This document shows, in pieces, positions 9,653-21,399 of a DNA stretch of 64,000 nt. Below the pieces are notes generated by a model. The model worked only from the letters and a program-made list of their open reading frames with translations, did not search any database and was not told the DNA's origin. The position numbers and the translations under genes are program-made. Source of the stretch: Salinicola halophilus (GTDB lineage: Bacteria > Pseudomonadota > Gammaproteobacteria > Pseudomonadales > Halomonadaceae); contig NZ_PZJV01000001.1 of assembly GCF_003206155.1 (NCBI RefSeq), positions 1,507,298 through 1,571,297 of the forward strand. Reading direction: 5' to 3'. Within the stretch, counting starts at the first letter, position 1. Each line of letters begins with the position of its first letter.

Positions 9653-10043
9653 TGCCGTCTCCTTGCGATCGAACCCGCACCGTCACCTGTGTGAACTACG
9701 CTGAAATGGAGTCGGCACTACCCCGTTTCAAGCCTTGTCGACCTTTCGGCCGACACACGGCATATCGATACGTTGCCCGCAAAGACACCGCCGATCCGGA
9801 CGGGCAAGGATTTGAGACGAACGCATCGTCGACGAAGAAACGATTGAAAAGACCTGACGCCACGCCCATCTTTATTGTCGACAACTGCCGTGGGACCATG
9901 ACGGCGTGAACAACCGAGTGGCGGCATCAGAATCGCCACAGTACGCCGACGGCCCTTGTCGTCGCGCGTCGCTAAACAACCGGACCGGTACGCCGACGCC
10001 CGTGAGCCGAGGTCGACGCTGCCATCATGAGGAGGACGACTCT
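9653..10043. other. 391-bp intergenic region upstream of aconitase
   Basis: No convincing gene is seen between the divergent CPXCG gene and acnA. The aconitase frame is open through part of it (from 9906), but that stretch is Arg/Pro-rich and lacks homology. A TTGAAA at 9844-9849 is a possible -35 without a well-spaced -10. The region must hold promoters for both neighbours; the last bases carry the strong ribosome site GAGGAGG for acnA. Confidence 0.5.
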
Positions 10044-12842
<2,799 letters not shown>

Positions 12843-12884
12843 GCGCCGGACGCATTCAGTCTGCTCCCCAGCAGGCGTCATCGA

Positions 12885-12911
12885 AGCCCCACCGATTGGT
12901 GGGGCTTTTGC
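12885..12911 (+). terminator. acnA terminator
   Basis: Stem AAGCCCCACC / GGTGGGGCTT with loop GATT followed by TTTG, 42 bases after the acnA stop: a classical intrinsic terminator. Confidence 0.85.
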
Positions 12912-12971
12912 GTTGGCGCCATCCAGCTACGTCGGCCACGTCCGGTCGCATCGAAAAGCCACTCTTTTGCC

Positions 12972-13000
12972 AACGCAAAAGCCCCGCACTGGGCGGGGCT
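12972..13000 (-). terminator. Malic enzyme gene terminator
   Basis: Read on the minus strand, AGCCCCGC / GCGGGGCT (12980-13000, loop of 5) is followed by TTTTGCGTT. It lies 30 bases beyond the malic enzyme stop codon. Confidence 0.8.
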
Positions 13001-13029
13001 CCTGACGGGACTGATCGTAGCTCGCGCGA

Positions 13030-14712
13030 TCAGATCGAACGGCGACGGTACTGGCGGTAGCGCGGATACCAGAAGTGGCCGTGAATCGACTCCCACAGCA
13101 CCTCGTCACTCGAGGAGAGCGCGACGCCGTCGGCCTGCGCCTGCTTGCCGACAGCAAAGGCGATCTGCTGGCTGATCTCGCGAATGTCGCCGAGCGCCGG
13201 CAGCAGCGCGCCCTCACCGGTCTGAACGATCGGCGCGCTGTCGGCGAGCGCGTTGGACGCCGCCATCAGCATGTTGTCGGTGACCCGATTGGCGTTGGCG
13301 GCGATAACGCCAAGGCCGATACCCGGGAAGATGTAGGAGTTGTTGCACTGGGCGATCGGCACGCTGCGACCGTTGACTTCCACCGGCGCGAAGGGGCTGC
13401 CGGTGGCGACCATCGCCTGGCCGTTGGTCCAGCCGAGCACCTCTTCCGGCGTCGCTTCGACCTTGGAGGTCGGGTTGGACAGCGGCATCACCAGCGGATT
13501 GTCGCAGTTGGCGTTGAGCGTGGTGATCACCTCTTCGGTGAAGAGACCGCGCTGGCCGGAGACGCCGATCAGGATGGTCGGCTTGGCGTTGCGAACCACG
13601 TCGATCAGCGCCTTGGCGTCGCCGTCGAAGCCGAGATCGCCCGCCTGATGCGCCAAACGCTGCTGGAACGGGTAGAGATTCTGGGTATCGCTGGTCAGCA
13701 GCCCGTCCTTGTCGACCATGTAGATGCGCCGGCGCGCTTCGGTCTCGGAGAGCCCTTCCCGGGTCATGGCGATCACGATCTGCTCGGCGATACCGCAGCC
13801 GGCAGAGCCGGCACCGGCAAACGTGATGACCTGCTCGCTGATCCTGGCGTTCTTCGCCTTGCACGAGGCGAGCAGCGTCGCCACCACGACCGATGCCGTG
13901 CCCTGGATGTCGTCGTTGAAGCAGCAGACCTCGTCCCGGTAGCGCTCGAGCAGCGGCATGGCGTTGGTCAGCGCGAAGTCCTCGAACTGCAGCAGGGCAT
14001 CCGGCCAGCGGCGCTTGAGCGCCTCCATGAACAGCGTGATGAACTCGGCGTACTCGTCCGGCGAGACGCGCTCGTGTCGCCAGCCCATGTACATCGGGTC
14101 GTCGAGCAGCTTCTGATTGTTGGTGCCAACATCGAGCGTGATCGGCAGCGTGTAGGCCGGGCTGATGCCGCCGCAGGCGGTATACAGCGAGAGCTTGCCG
14201 ATGGGGATGCCCATGCCGCCAATGCCCTGATCGCCGAGGCCGAGAATGCGCTCACCGTCGGTGACCACGATCACCCGCACCTTGTCCTTGGTCGCGCTAC
14301 GCAGGATGTCGTCCATGCGGTGACGATCGGGATAGGAGATGAAGAGCCCGCGATGATTGCGGTAGATATTGGAGAACTCTTCGCACGCCTCGCCGACCGT
14401 CGGCGTGTAGATGATCGGCAGCATCTCTTCGAGGTGCTCTTCGAGCAGACGGAAGAACAGCGTCTCGTTGTCGTCCTGGATGGCGCGCAGATAGATGTGC
14501 TTGTCGAGATTGTTCTGACACAGCGTGTACTGGTGATAGGCGCGCTCGACCTGCTCTTCGATGCTTTCGACGTTCTGCGGCAGCAGACCCACCAGGTTGA
14601 ACTCGATACGTTCTTCGCTGGTGAAGGCACTGCCCTTGTTGAGCAGCGGCATCTCCAGCAGCGTAGGGCCCGCATAGGGAATGTAGAGGGCGCGCTTGGC
14701 GTGATCTGTCAT
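13030..14712 (-). CDS. maeA: NAD-dependent malic enzyme
   Basis: Oxidatively decarboxylates L-malate to pyruvate, linking the TCA cycle and gluconeogenesis. The 560 residues agree with E. coli MaeA (565). Visible motifs are [11 protein letters not shown] in the N-terminal domain, [20 protein letters not shown] with the substrate/metal region, [12 protein letters not shown], and the nucleotide-binding loop [14 protein letters not shown]. The start at 14712 ([16 protein letters not shown]) is where family similarity begins; the frame is open a further 88 codons upstream, with no similarity. It is a single-gene unit with its own terminator. NAD rather than NADP preference is inferred from the family and domain length, because NADP-type MaeB is a different, longer protein. 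Confidence 0.94.
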   Translation of the reverse strand: MTDHAKRALYIPYAGPTLLEMPLLNKGSAFTSEERIEFNLVGLLPQNVESIEEQVERAYHQYTLCQNNLDKHIYLRAIQDDNETLFFRLLEEHLEEMLPIIYTPTVGEACEEFSNIYRNHRGLFISYPDRHRMDDILRSATKDKVRVIVVTDGERILGLGDQGIGGMGIPIGKLSLYTACGGISPAYTLPITLDVGTNNQKLLDDPMYMGWRHERVSPDEYAEFITLFMEALKRRWPDALLQFEDFALTNAMPLLERYRDEVCCFNDDIQGTASVVVATLLASCKAKNARISEQVITFAGAGSAGCGIAEQIVIAMTREGLSETEARRRIYMVDKDGLLTSDTQNLYPFQQRLAHQAGDLGFDGDAKALIDVVRNAKPTILIGVSGQRGLFTEEVITTLNANCDNPLVMPLSNPTSKVEATPEEVLGWTNGQAMVATGSPFAPVEVNGRSVPIAQCNNSYIFPGIGLGVIAANANRVTDNMLMAASNALADSAPIVQTGEGALLPALGDIREISQQIAFAVGKQAQADGVALSSSDEVLWESIHGHFWYPRYRQYRRRSI

Positions 14713-14943
14713 GGTCGACTCTCGCGATAACCTACGAATGGATGGCGCCGGCCGAACCGGGGCACCATCGCTCGGCGGTGTCGGCTCGCAGTGGCGCTGT
14801 CGTGAGCACCCGCCCGGCGCAATCGAACCGAGAGGAGCGATCGACCGACTCGTCGGAAGGTCGAGGGGCGCTAGTATGCCATTTCGCATCGAGGATGGCA
14901 TTGCGACGCAAGTCGTCCCACGAACCTGGCGCCCGCGGAAACG

Positions 14944-14969
14944 AAAAAGCCCCGCCGAGGCGGGGCTTT
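14944..14969 (-). terminator. Terminator of the thiosulfate transporter gene
   Basis: On the minus strand AAAGCCCCGC / GCGGGGCTTT is followed by TTCG after an uninterrupted T run, 41 bases past the stop of the gene ending at 15011. Confidence 0.85.
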
Positions 14970-15010
14970 CAAGCACGCAGGGCGTCGGAAATCACGCCCT
15001 CGCACGCGTT

Positions 15011-16225
15011 TCAGCAACTCGCCGCGACCGGTTTTTCCGGCCCAGGGAAGAACAGCGGCCGCAGCTTGACACCGAACATGTTGCCGGCGAACGCCGCTAC
15101 CAGCCATAGCCAGCCGTGAAGACTGCCAGAGGCGATACCGCTGAAGTAGGCGCCGATGTTGCAGCCGAACGCCAGCCGCGCGCCATAGCCAAGAAAGAGC
15201 CCGCCGATTACCGCCGCCAGCACCGAGCGCAGCGGAATGCGAAAGCTCGGTGCGAAGCGACCCGCGAGCATCGCCGCGAAGCCGGCCCCCAGAATGATGC
15301 CGATATTCATCACCGTGGTGACGTCACTGAATATGCTGGCATCCAGGGAGGCGGCCCGACCCGGGCTCTGCCAGTAGCCCCAGCTCGTCACGTCGCCACC
15401 CACGGCCTGAAAAACCTTGGCGCCCCACAGCGCAAATGCCGAGGTGATTCCCCAGGGACGCCCGGCCAGCGCCAGCGTCAGGAAGTTGAGCAGCGCCAGG
15501 CCGATGGCACCGGCGAGAATCGGCCAGGGACCGACCAGCCAGCGCCGACCGCTGGGCGTCGCCGCAGGGGCGGCCTCGAGCTGACCATGACGGCGCTTCT
15601 CCATTACCACGGTGAACGCCGCGATCGCCGCGAACAGCACGAGACTCGCGACAATGCCGCCGCCGGTACCGAAGAGGTCTCGCATCGACGTCGGCTGAAA
15701 GGCCGGCAGGCTCTGCCACCAGGCGAAATGCGCCGTACCGATGACCGAGCCGACGATGAAGAACGCCAGCGTGATCAGCATGCGGGCGTTGCCGCCGCCG
15801 ACGGTGAATAGCGTCCCCGAGGCGCAGCCGCCGCCGAGCTGCATGCCGATGCCGAAGAGAAAGGCGCCGGCGATCACCGACACGCCGATTGGCGAGATGA
15901 AGCCTCTCACCGGATGCCCGAACAGCGTCTCGGAGGCAAGCACCGGAAAGAACAGCACCACCGTCAGCGCTAGCATCACCATCTGCGCACGCAGCCCCCG
16001 CCCGCGACGTTCGGTGATGAACACTCGCCACGCCGAGGTGAAGCCGAAGGAGGCGTGATAGAGCACGATACCCAGCGCGCCGCCGACCAGCATCAGCCAG
16101 CCCTGCCGCGACTCGAAGAGCGTACCGATGGCGAGCGAGCCCATGACCAGCAGGATTGCGGCGATCCACGCCCTGGGCGAGAAGCGGCCGATACCTGGCG
16201 GTGACGGTTGTGTCAGAGTCGACAT
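15011..16225 (-). CDS. YeeE/YedE-family (TsuA-like) thiosulfate/sulfur transporter
   Basis: A 404-residue inner-membrane protein with about ten hydrophobic segments in two related halves, belonging to the YeeE/YedE family, whose member TsuA carries thiosulfate into the cell. The family cysteine motifs are present: GGGCASGTLF with C134 in the first half and AFGCNIGAYFSGI with C355 in the second; these cysteines are thought to hand thiosulfate along the channel. The protein is a full-length fusion, not the split two-gene form. No TusA-like partner gene is adjacent. An inverted repeat just upstream of the start (16244-16281) is a candidate operator. Substrate is inferred from family. Confidence 0.88.
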   Translation of the reverse strand: MSTLTQPSPPGIGRFSPRAWIAAILLVMGSLAIGTLFESRQGWLMLVGGALGIVLYHASFGFTSAWRVFITERRGRGLRAQMVMLALTVVLFFPVLASETLFGHPVRGFISPIGVSVIAGAFLFGIGMQLGGGCASGTLFTVGGGNARMLITLAFFIVGSVIGTAHFAWWQSLPAFQPTSMRDLFGTGGGIVASLVLFAAIAAFTVVMEKRRHGQLEAAPAATPSGRRWLVGPWPILAGAIGLALLNFLTLALAGRPWGITSAFALWGAKVFQAVGGDVTSWGYWQSPGRAASLDASIFSDVTTVMNIGIILGAGFAAMLAGRFAPSFRIPLRSVLAAVIGGLFLGYGARLAFGCNIGAYFSGIASGSLHGWLWLVAAFAGNMFGVKLRPLFFPGPEKPVAASC

Positions 16226-16243
16226 AAGAAAACCCCTTCGTTA

Positions 16244-16281
16244 GACCAAAATCGAATGGCGAATACTTTAGTCTTTTGGTC
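16244..16281. promoter_or_regulatory. Inverted repeat GACCAAAA...TTTTGGTC at the transporter promoter
   Basis: GACCAAAA (16244-16251) and TTTTGGTC (16274-16281) are perfect 8-bp arms with 22 bases between them. On the minus strand a possible -35 TTGTAA and -10 TAAAGT (16 bases apart) overlap the promoter-distal arm. This placement fits an operator, but the regulator is unknown. Confidence 0.45.
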
Positions 16282-16336
16282 GGGTTTTACAAAACTCGAT
16301 CCGATCTGACGATAGACAGCGGCGTTATAACGCATC

Positions 16337-16370
16337 GACCCGGGCCAGCGCCGTAGCGCTGACCCGGGTC
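16337..16370. terminator. Long GC-rich hairpin downstream of trpS
   Basis: A 15-bp stem with a single mismatch (GACCCGGGCCAGCGC / GCGCTGACCCGGGTC, loop CGTA) lies 104 bases past the trpS stop codon on the minus strand. There is no good T-tract, so it may be a terminator or an RNA-stabilising hairpin. Confidence 0.5.
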
Positions 16371-16473
16371 GTGTTCGGCTTGAGAACAAGAACCGTATCG
16401 GCTCTGGAAAACTGCGCTGCGAATTCCGTCTTTCGGCTTTCAGCCGTAGATGTAGCGCGCGGCCGGCAAGCGG

Positions 16474-17487
16474 TTACTGAAAGCGACCTAGGCCGACGGC
16501 GGGCCGGAGCTTATCCATCAGCGCCTGGGTCTCTTCGCGTGCGCGCTCGGCCCCCTTTACCAGCACCTGCTCGATGTACGCCGGATCGTTCATCAGCGCT
16601 TCGTAGCGCGCGCGCGGTTCGCGCAGATGGGCGTTGAGGTACTCAAACACCTCGTTCTTGGCGTCGCCCCAGCCGATGCCCTCGACGTAGCGTCGACGCA
16701 TGTCGGCGCTCTCATCCGGCGTGGCGAAGGCGGCATAGATCTGGAACAGCGTACAGGTGTCGGGGTCCTTCGGCTCGCCGGGTTCCAGCGAGTTGGTCTT
16801 GATCTTGCGCACCAGCTTCTGGAGTTTCTTCTCGCTGACGAACAGCGGGATGGTGTTGTCGTAGCTCTTGGACATCTTGCGGCCGTCGAGCCCTCTGAGC
16901 ACTTCGGACTGCTCGTCGACGATCGCCTCGGGCAGCGTGAAGTAGTCGCCCTTGTAGATGTGATTGAAACGCCCCGCCATGTCGCGGGCCATTTCGATGT
17001 GCTGAATCTGATCGCGCCCCACCGGCACCTTGTGGGCGTTGAACATCAGGATGTCGGCGGCCATCAGCACCGGATAGCCGAACAGCCCCATGCTGATGCC
17101 GCGATCCGGATCACTCTGCCCCGCCGCCTCGTTCTCACCCACGGCTGCCTTGTAGGCGTGAGAGCGGTTCATCAGCCCCTTGGCGCAGACGCAGGAGAGC
17201 AGCCAGGCGAGTTCGGGGATCTCGTGGATGTCCGACTGGCGGTAGAAGATCGCGTTATCGGTATCGAGCCCCAGCGCCAGCCAGGTCGCCGCGATCTCGA
17301 GCCGCGACTGCTGCACTCGCTGCGGATCCTGCGCCTTGATCAGCGCATGCAGGTCGGCGAGGAAGTAGTAGGACTGAACGTCGGGATTCTGGCTCTCGGC
17401 GATCGCCGGCTTGATCGCGCCGACGTAGTTGCCCAGATGGGGCGTACCCGTGGTGGTGATACCGGTAAGAACGCGTCGCTGGCTCAT
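16474..17487 (-). CDS. trpS: Tryptophanyl-tRNA synthetase
   Basis: Charges tRNA-Trp with tryptophan. The 337 residues are the usual size for a bacterial class Ic enzyme. The HIGH-like signature is TPHLGNYVGA at residues 15-24 and the KMSKS loop (GRKMSKSYDN) lies near residue 205; ADILMFNAHKVPVGRDQ is the substrate-pocket segment. The ATG at 17487 begins at the normal N-terminus. It lies 104 bp downstream of the NhaC-family gene on the same strand, but a functional link is not evident. Confidence 0.96.
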   Translation of the reverse strand: MSQRRVLTGITTTGTPHLGNYVGAIKPAIAESQNPDVQSYYFLADLHALIKAQDPQRVQQSRLEIAATWLALGLDTDNAIFYRQSDIHEIPELAWLLSCVCAKGLMNRSHAYKAAVGENEAAGQSDPDRGISMGLFGYPVLMAADILMFNAHKVPVGRDQIQHIEMARDMAGRFNHIYKGDYFTLPEAIVDEQSEVLRGLDGRKMSKSYDNTIPLFVSEKKLQKLVRKIKTNSLEPGEPKDPDTCTLFQIYAAFATPDESADMRRRYVEGIGWGDAKNEVFEYLNAHLREPRARYEALMNDPAYIEQVLVKGAERAREETQALMDKLRPAVGLGRFQ

Positions 17488-17591
17488 GGACTCTTCGAAT
17501 CAGTTGGAGAGGATTTCGCGGAAAGCGGCAGACCGAGAGTCTACCCTGCCACTTTCTCCTTAGCGAACCACCTCCCTGTATCGCTTTTCGC

Positions 17592-18998
17592 CTATAGCGT
17601 GATGCCGATCAGCAGATAGACCAACAGCGATACGCCCGCAACAGCCAGTGCGAACGGGATCTGCGTTCGTACGTGATCCATGTGATCGCAGGCCGCGCCG
17701 GTCGAGGCCAGTACGGTCGTGTCCGACAGCGGCGAGCAGTGATCGCCGAAGACGCCGCCGCCGGCAACCGCCGCGATCGTCGCGTAGACCAGCGGCGTCA
17801 GCGTATCGCCGGTGAAGACGAACGCCACCGGCACCGAGATCGGCATCATGATCGCGAACGTTCCCCAGGAGGAGCCGGTGGCGAAGGCGATTAGCGCCGC
17901 CAGTAGAAAGGTGATGGCCGGCAGTAGCATGGGCGAGAGCCAGTCCCGGCTGACCTCGACGATGTAAGCCGCGGTACCCATCTCCTTGGAGAGCTGATTG
18001 AGCGAGTAGGCGAGCGCAAGGATGAGAATGGCCGGCATGACACCTTTCATCCCGGCGGTCGCGGTCTTCATGATGTCGTTGAGCGGAATGCCCTGCAGTC
18101 GCATGATCACGCCTAGCACGATCGCCGCTGCCAGAAACGCCTCCATGGTCTTTGCCGAGCCGACGAAAACGAAGGTCCCCACCGCGATGCCGATCACCAC
18201 CAGCACAGGCAGCACGAAGTTCAGAAAGAGACTCGTCTTGATTCCCTCGAACGGCTGAAGATCGGTCAATTCCTCCCCCAGCAGCGGATCGGCACCGTCG
18301 CGGAACACCTTTCCCTGCTCCTGTGCCCGCGCTTCGGCGCGTTTCATGGGGCCGAAGAGCGGAACGACTCCCACGATCACTAGCCCCACCATCAGCACCG
18401 ATAGCCAAGCGTAGAGGTTGAACGGCACGGCGTAGACGAATGCCTGGATCGCATCTCCCGCGGTCTCGATTGGTCCCATCCCGATGAGTAGCCCGGAGAT
18501 GAAGACCGCCCAGCCGGTAATCGGTACCAGCACGCTGACCGGAGCGGACGTGGAGTCGGCAATGTAGGCGAGCTTCTCGCGGGAGACGCGGTATCGGTCG
18601 GTCAATCCGCGAATGGTCGATCCGACGAAGAGCGGACTGAAGTAGTCACTGAAGAAGACGAACATTCCCATTACCCAGCCGACCAGCTGAACCCGGACAC
18701 GGGAGAGTGCCCTCGCCTCGACCCAGAGCGTGAAGTTGCGAATCGCACCGGTGCGCTGGAAGAAGGCGATCACGGTCCCGATGAAGAGCTCCAGCAGCAG
18801 GATCCAGGAGAAGTCCGTGGTACCCAGCGACGTCTTGAGCAGATCGGGAAATCCGAAAACGCCCCGCCCCATGATCGAGACGCCCACGATACAGGCGACG
18901 GTCAGCGAAAAGATCGTGTTGCGGGTGGCGAAGGCCAGAGCAATGGCGAGCGCTGCGGGTAACAGCGAGAGCAACCCGAAGTGGGTCTGGGGATCCAT
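17592..18998 (-). CDS. NhaC-family Na+/H+ antiporter-like transporter
   Basis: A 468-residue inner-membrane protein with about eleven hydrophobic segments and the NhaC-family motif GVFGDHCSPLSDTTVLAST near the C-terminus, plus FATGSSWGTFAIMMPI. The family exchanges sodium for protons; some members carry organic cations or amino-acid derivatives instead. Its neighbours upstream are a DAO-type amine/amino-acid oxidase and an IclR regulator on the same strand, which makes transport of the oxidase substrate a possible role (inference). A perfect 16-bp palindrome lies 79 bases upstream of the ATG. The start MDPQTHFGLL is preceded by AAGGAG-like sequence. Confidence 0.85.
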   Translation of the reverse strand: MDPQTHFGLLSLLPAALAIALAFATRNTIFSLTVACIVGVSIMGRGVFGFPDLLKTSLGTTDFSWILLLELFIGTVIAFFQRTGAIRNFTLWVEARALSRVRVQLVGWVMGMFVFFSDYFSPLFVGSTIRGLTDRYRVSREKLAYIADSTSAPVSVLVPITGWAVFISGLLIGMGPIETAGDAIQAFVYAVPFNLYAWLSVLMVGLVIVGVVPLFGPMKRAEARAQEQGKVFRDGADPLLGEELTDLQPFEGIKTSLFLNFVLPVLVVIGIAVGTFVFVGSAKTMEAFLAAAIVLGVIMRLQGIPLNDIMKTATAGMKGVMPAILILALAYSLNQLSKEMGTAAYIVEVSRDWLSPMLLPAITFLLAALIAFATGSSWGTFAIMMPISVPVAFVFTGDTLTPLVYATIAAVAGGGVFGDHCSPLSDTTVLASTGAACDHMDHVRTQIPFALAVAGVSLLVYLLIGITL

Positions 18999-19076
18999 GT
19001 CGACTCCTTATTGGCGTTGTAGATATCGGGATGCGATTGACCGATCGTTGCGCCTCGATCCATGCGATGGACTCGA

Positions 19077-19092
19077 ACCGTTTCGAAACGGT
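19077..19092. promoter_or_regulatory. Perfect 16-bp palindrome upstream of the NhaC-family gene
   Basis: ACCGTTTCGAAACGGT reads the same on both strands. It lies in the 113-bp gap between the oxidase stop and the transporter start, a typical operator position for a dimeric repressor. The regulator is not known; the nearby IclR protein is a candidate. Confidence 0.5.
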
Positions 19093-19111
19093 GTCACTCG
19101 CGCTTGGCGTG

Positions 19112-20413
19112 TCAGGCTTCGTCGCGGCCTTTGTGCTGCTCGACTCGGCGGATCGCCTCGAACGCCAGACGGCGAACCGGCTCCGGCGGCATCCAGCTCG
19201 GCTTGCCGAAGAGCGCGGCAATGTCGGCGCGCGGCTGTCCCAGCATGTCCTGGGCGAGCGCCTCGCCGAGCGTCGTCCCCTTGACGATGCCGCCACCGTT
19301 GCAGCCGGCAGAGACGAACAGGCCTTTGTCCATTTCCCCCCAAAGCGGCGCGCCGTTGTAGGTAAGGCCCGTGGTGCCGCCCCAGACCTTGTCGAAACCG
19401 ACCGATTCGAGCGTCGGGTATCGCAACGCGAGGCTGGCCGCGAGATCGGCTTCGACCGCCGCGTTGTCGCGTTCGCGTTCGTAGCTGTATTGCGCCCGGA
19501 TCATCAGACGCGAGTCCGCCGTGGTGCGCAGCGTGCACCCCAGCCGATGGGTGGGCAGGAGCCCCCAGGGCGAACCGGCGACGGCCGTGGTGATCTTCGG
19601 GGTCAGCGGTGGCGTCAGTGCGGCGTAGGTGTAGATCGCAGTGAGCCGCGACCGATCCGCCCCCAGTACGCGAGAAAAAGCGTTATTGGCCAGCACCACT
19701 TGGCGGGCGCGTACGGTCCCCTCTGCCGTCGCGACGCGCCAGGCGTCGCCGTCCCGAGCGAGGTCGACCACCGGCGAGCGCTCGTGGAGCGTGACCGCCG
19801 GTGGCAGCGCCGAAATCAAACCGCGGATGAGCGCCGCCGGCTGCACCAGATAGCAGTCGGGCGAGTAGAGACCTTCGGCGTAGTAATCGGTACCGAGGGC
19901 CACTGCCAGCTCGCGACGCCCCAGGGTTTGGAAGTCGAGCCCGGCGGCCGCGAGAAAGGTACGATAGCGCGACAGCGAGGCGCGTCCCTCTTTGCCGCGA
20001 GCGGCGCGGTAGGTGCCCGTGCGCTGCAGCTGACAGTCGATCCCCTGCGTTTCGACCTGCGTCTTCAGCGACGCCATGGCACGCCGGCTCAGCGCATTCA
20101 GCGCCGACATCCGCTCGAGCTCGCGAGTCGAGGCATCGCCGGCAAGCGCGATCTCGAGCATGAAACCCGAGTTGCGTCCGGGGCTGCCCTCTCCCGCCGT
20201 CTCCGCATCGAGCATGAGGATACGGGCCTCGGGTGCCAGGGCATGATAGGTGCGTGCGACCGCGATACCCGTGTAACCGGCCCCCACGATCACCACGTCG
20301 GCGACGTGATCGCCCTTGAGCGAGGGCGCGCTGTCGCGAGGCGGTAGCAGCGCTTGCCAGCCACAGGGACGACGGTGCGCGGGGGCATGCATGAGGGTGT
20401 CGCTCGCGCTCAT
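19112..20413 (-). CDS. FAD-dependent amine/amino-acid oxidase (DAO family, PuuB/OrdL-like)
   Basis: A 433-residue flavoprotein of the DAO family resembling gamma-glutamylputrescine oxidases. The dinucleotide-binding motif VVIVGAGYTGIAVA is at about residues 39-52, PGRNSGFMLEI follows as in PuuB/OrdL proteins, and the C-terminal flavin loop is FVSAGCNGGGIVKGTTLGE. Such enzymes oxidise primary or secondary amines, giving hydrogen peroxide or passing electrons onward. Its ATG overlaps the stop codon of the IclR gene by four bases (ATGA), so the two are translationally coupled. No other putrescine genes are nearby, so the substrate is unknown. Confidence 0.85.
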   Translation of the reverse strand: MSASDTLMHAPAHRRPCGWQALLPPRDSAPSLKGDHVADVVIVGAGYTGIAVARTYHALAPEARILMLDAETAGEGSPGRNSGFMLEIALAGDASTRELERMSALNALSRRAMASLKTQVETQGIDCQLQRTGTYRAARGKEGRASLSRYRTFLAAAGLDFQTLGRRELAVALGTDYYAEGLYSPDCYLVQPAALIRGLISALPPAVTLHERSPVVDLARDGDAWRVATAEGTVRARQVVLANNAFSRVLGADRSRLTAIYTYAALTPPLTPKITTAVAGSPWGLLPTHRLGCTLRTTADSRLMIRAQYSYERERDNAAVEADLAASLALRYPTLESVGFDKVWGGTTGLTYNGAPLWGEMDKGLFVSAGCNGGGIVKGTTLGEALAQDMLGQPRADIAALFGKPSWMPPEPVRRLAFEAIRRVEQHKGRDEA

Positions 20414-21246
20414 GGCTCTGTCCTCAGCAGGCCGTGGGCCTGACTCACCAGCTCGTCGATCTGCTCGCTCATCGCAGTGAGGACGGCCTCACGGTGAGTG
20501 GGTGTCATGCGCGACTTGAGCATCGAGCAGCTCATCGCCCCGAGACAACGCCTGCTGTGATCGAGCAGCGGCAGCGCGAGCCCGGTGAACTCTGGCAGGC
20601 TCGACCCCTCCACACCTCGCGCGTACCCGTGCTCCCGGCAGCGTTCGATTTCCGCTTCGACGGCGTCAATGGCAATGTCGTAGCGGTCGGCGAGTTCGTC
20701 CCGATTGGCAGCGAGAATCCAGTCGCGCTCATCGGGTTCGAGCGAGGCCAGCAGAGCGATCGATGCTTGCCCGGCCCCCAGCAGCACCCGTCCGCCGATG
20801 GAGGCGACGAAACTGCCCACGGGATAGGCGCCGTTCTGCACCTCGAGACAGACGGCATGGCGTCCGTCATGGGCAAACAGATAGAAGCTGTCGCCCAGGC
20901 TCTGCGCCAGTTTCAGCAGCCGCGGTCGGGACAGATCGCGAAGGCTCGCGCCGTTGCCCGCCTCGGCGCCAAGCACCAGCAGCTCGTAACCGAGGAGATA
21001 GCGGTGACGGACCGGCGACGGTCGCAGAAAACCCTCTTCACGCAGCCCCTTGAGCAGCCGATAGATCGTCGGCCGACTGAGCTCGGTGGCGTCGAGATAG
21101 TCATCGATGCTAGCGCCGCGTGCGCCGCAGGCGGCCGTGACGCGTAGCAGCGCCATGACGTGGCGCAGGGTGGAGGGCGTCTGTGAAGGATCGCGAGAGT
21201 GGGAGGACAAGATAGCGACTCGAAAACGGGGATCGTTTCCGAGCAT
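20410..21246 (-). CDS. IclR-family transcriptional regulator
   Basis: A 278-residue regulator with an N-terminal winged helix (about residues 27-85; DATELSRPTIYRLLKGLREEGFL is the recognition region) and a C-terminal IclR effector domain ending in SMLKSRMTPTHREAVLTAMS. It overlaps the downstream oxidase gene by 4 bp and so probably controls it. An ATG at 21246 gives a slightly long N-terminus of about 26 residues; a later in-frame ATG (MALLRV) would cut into the helix region, so the upstream start is kept. A GTCTC-N7-GAGAC repeat lies just upstream and may be its own operator. Confidence 0.87.
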   Translation of the reverse strand: MLGNDPRFRVAILSSHSRDPSQTPSTLRHVMALLRVTAACGARGASIDDYLDATELSRPTIYRLLKGLREEGFLRPSPVRHRYLLGYELLVLGAEAGNGASLRDLSRPRLLKLAQSLGDSFYLFAHDGRHAVCLEVQNGAYPVGSFVASIGGRVLLGAGQASIALLASLEPDERDWILAANRDELADRYDIAIDAVEAEIERCREHGYARGVEGSSLPEFTGLALPLLDHSRRCLGAMSCSMLKSRMTPTHREAVLTAMSEQIDELVSQAHGLLRTEP

Positions 21247-21248
21247 AC

Positions 21249-21285
21249 CGAGACGTTTTGCCGAGTTCGTCTCACATAACGAGAC
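21249..21285. promoter_or_regulatory. Candidate IclR operator
   Basis: GTCTC at 21269-21273 and GAGAC at 21281-21285 form an inverted repeat with a 7-base spacer, and a further CGAGAC lies at 21249-21254. The cluster starts 3 bases upstream of the IclR start, where autoregulation is common. Confidence 0.35.
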
Positions 21286-21399
21286 TTAGAGGCTTTCTTC
21301 ACGCCCCGTCGTTTTCAGAACACAACGGGGCAGAGCGACCAGGTCCACGGCTCTCGCCGCTATCGATCGTGCCTACGCGCCCAGGGATGGGGAATGCGG

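Noticed and set aside
13075-14730. Long open frame (551 codons) on the plus strand opposite the malic enzyme gene
   Set aside because: It is a shadow of the minus-strand maeA gene in GC-rich DNA; its translation is Arg/Val/Asp-rich without any domain, and maeA shows all family motifs.
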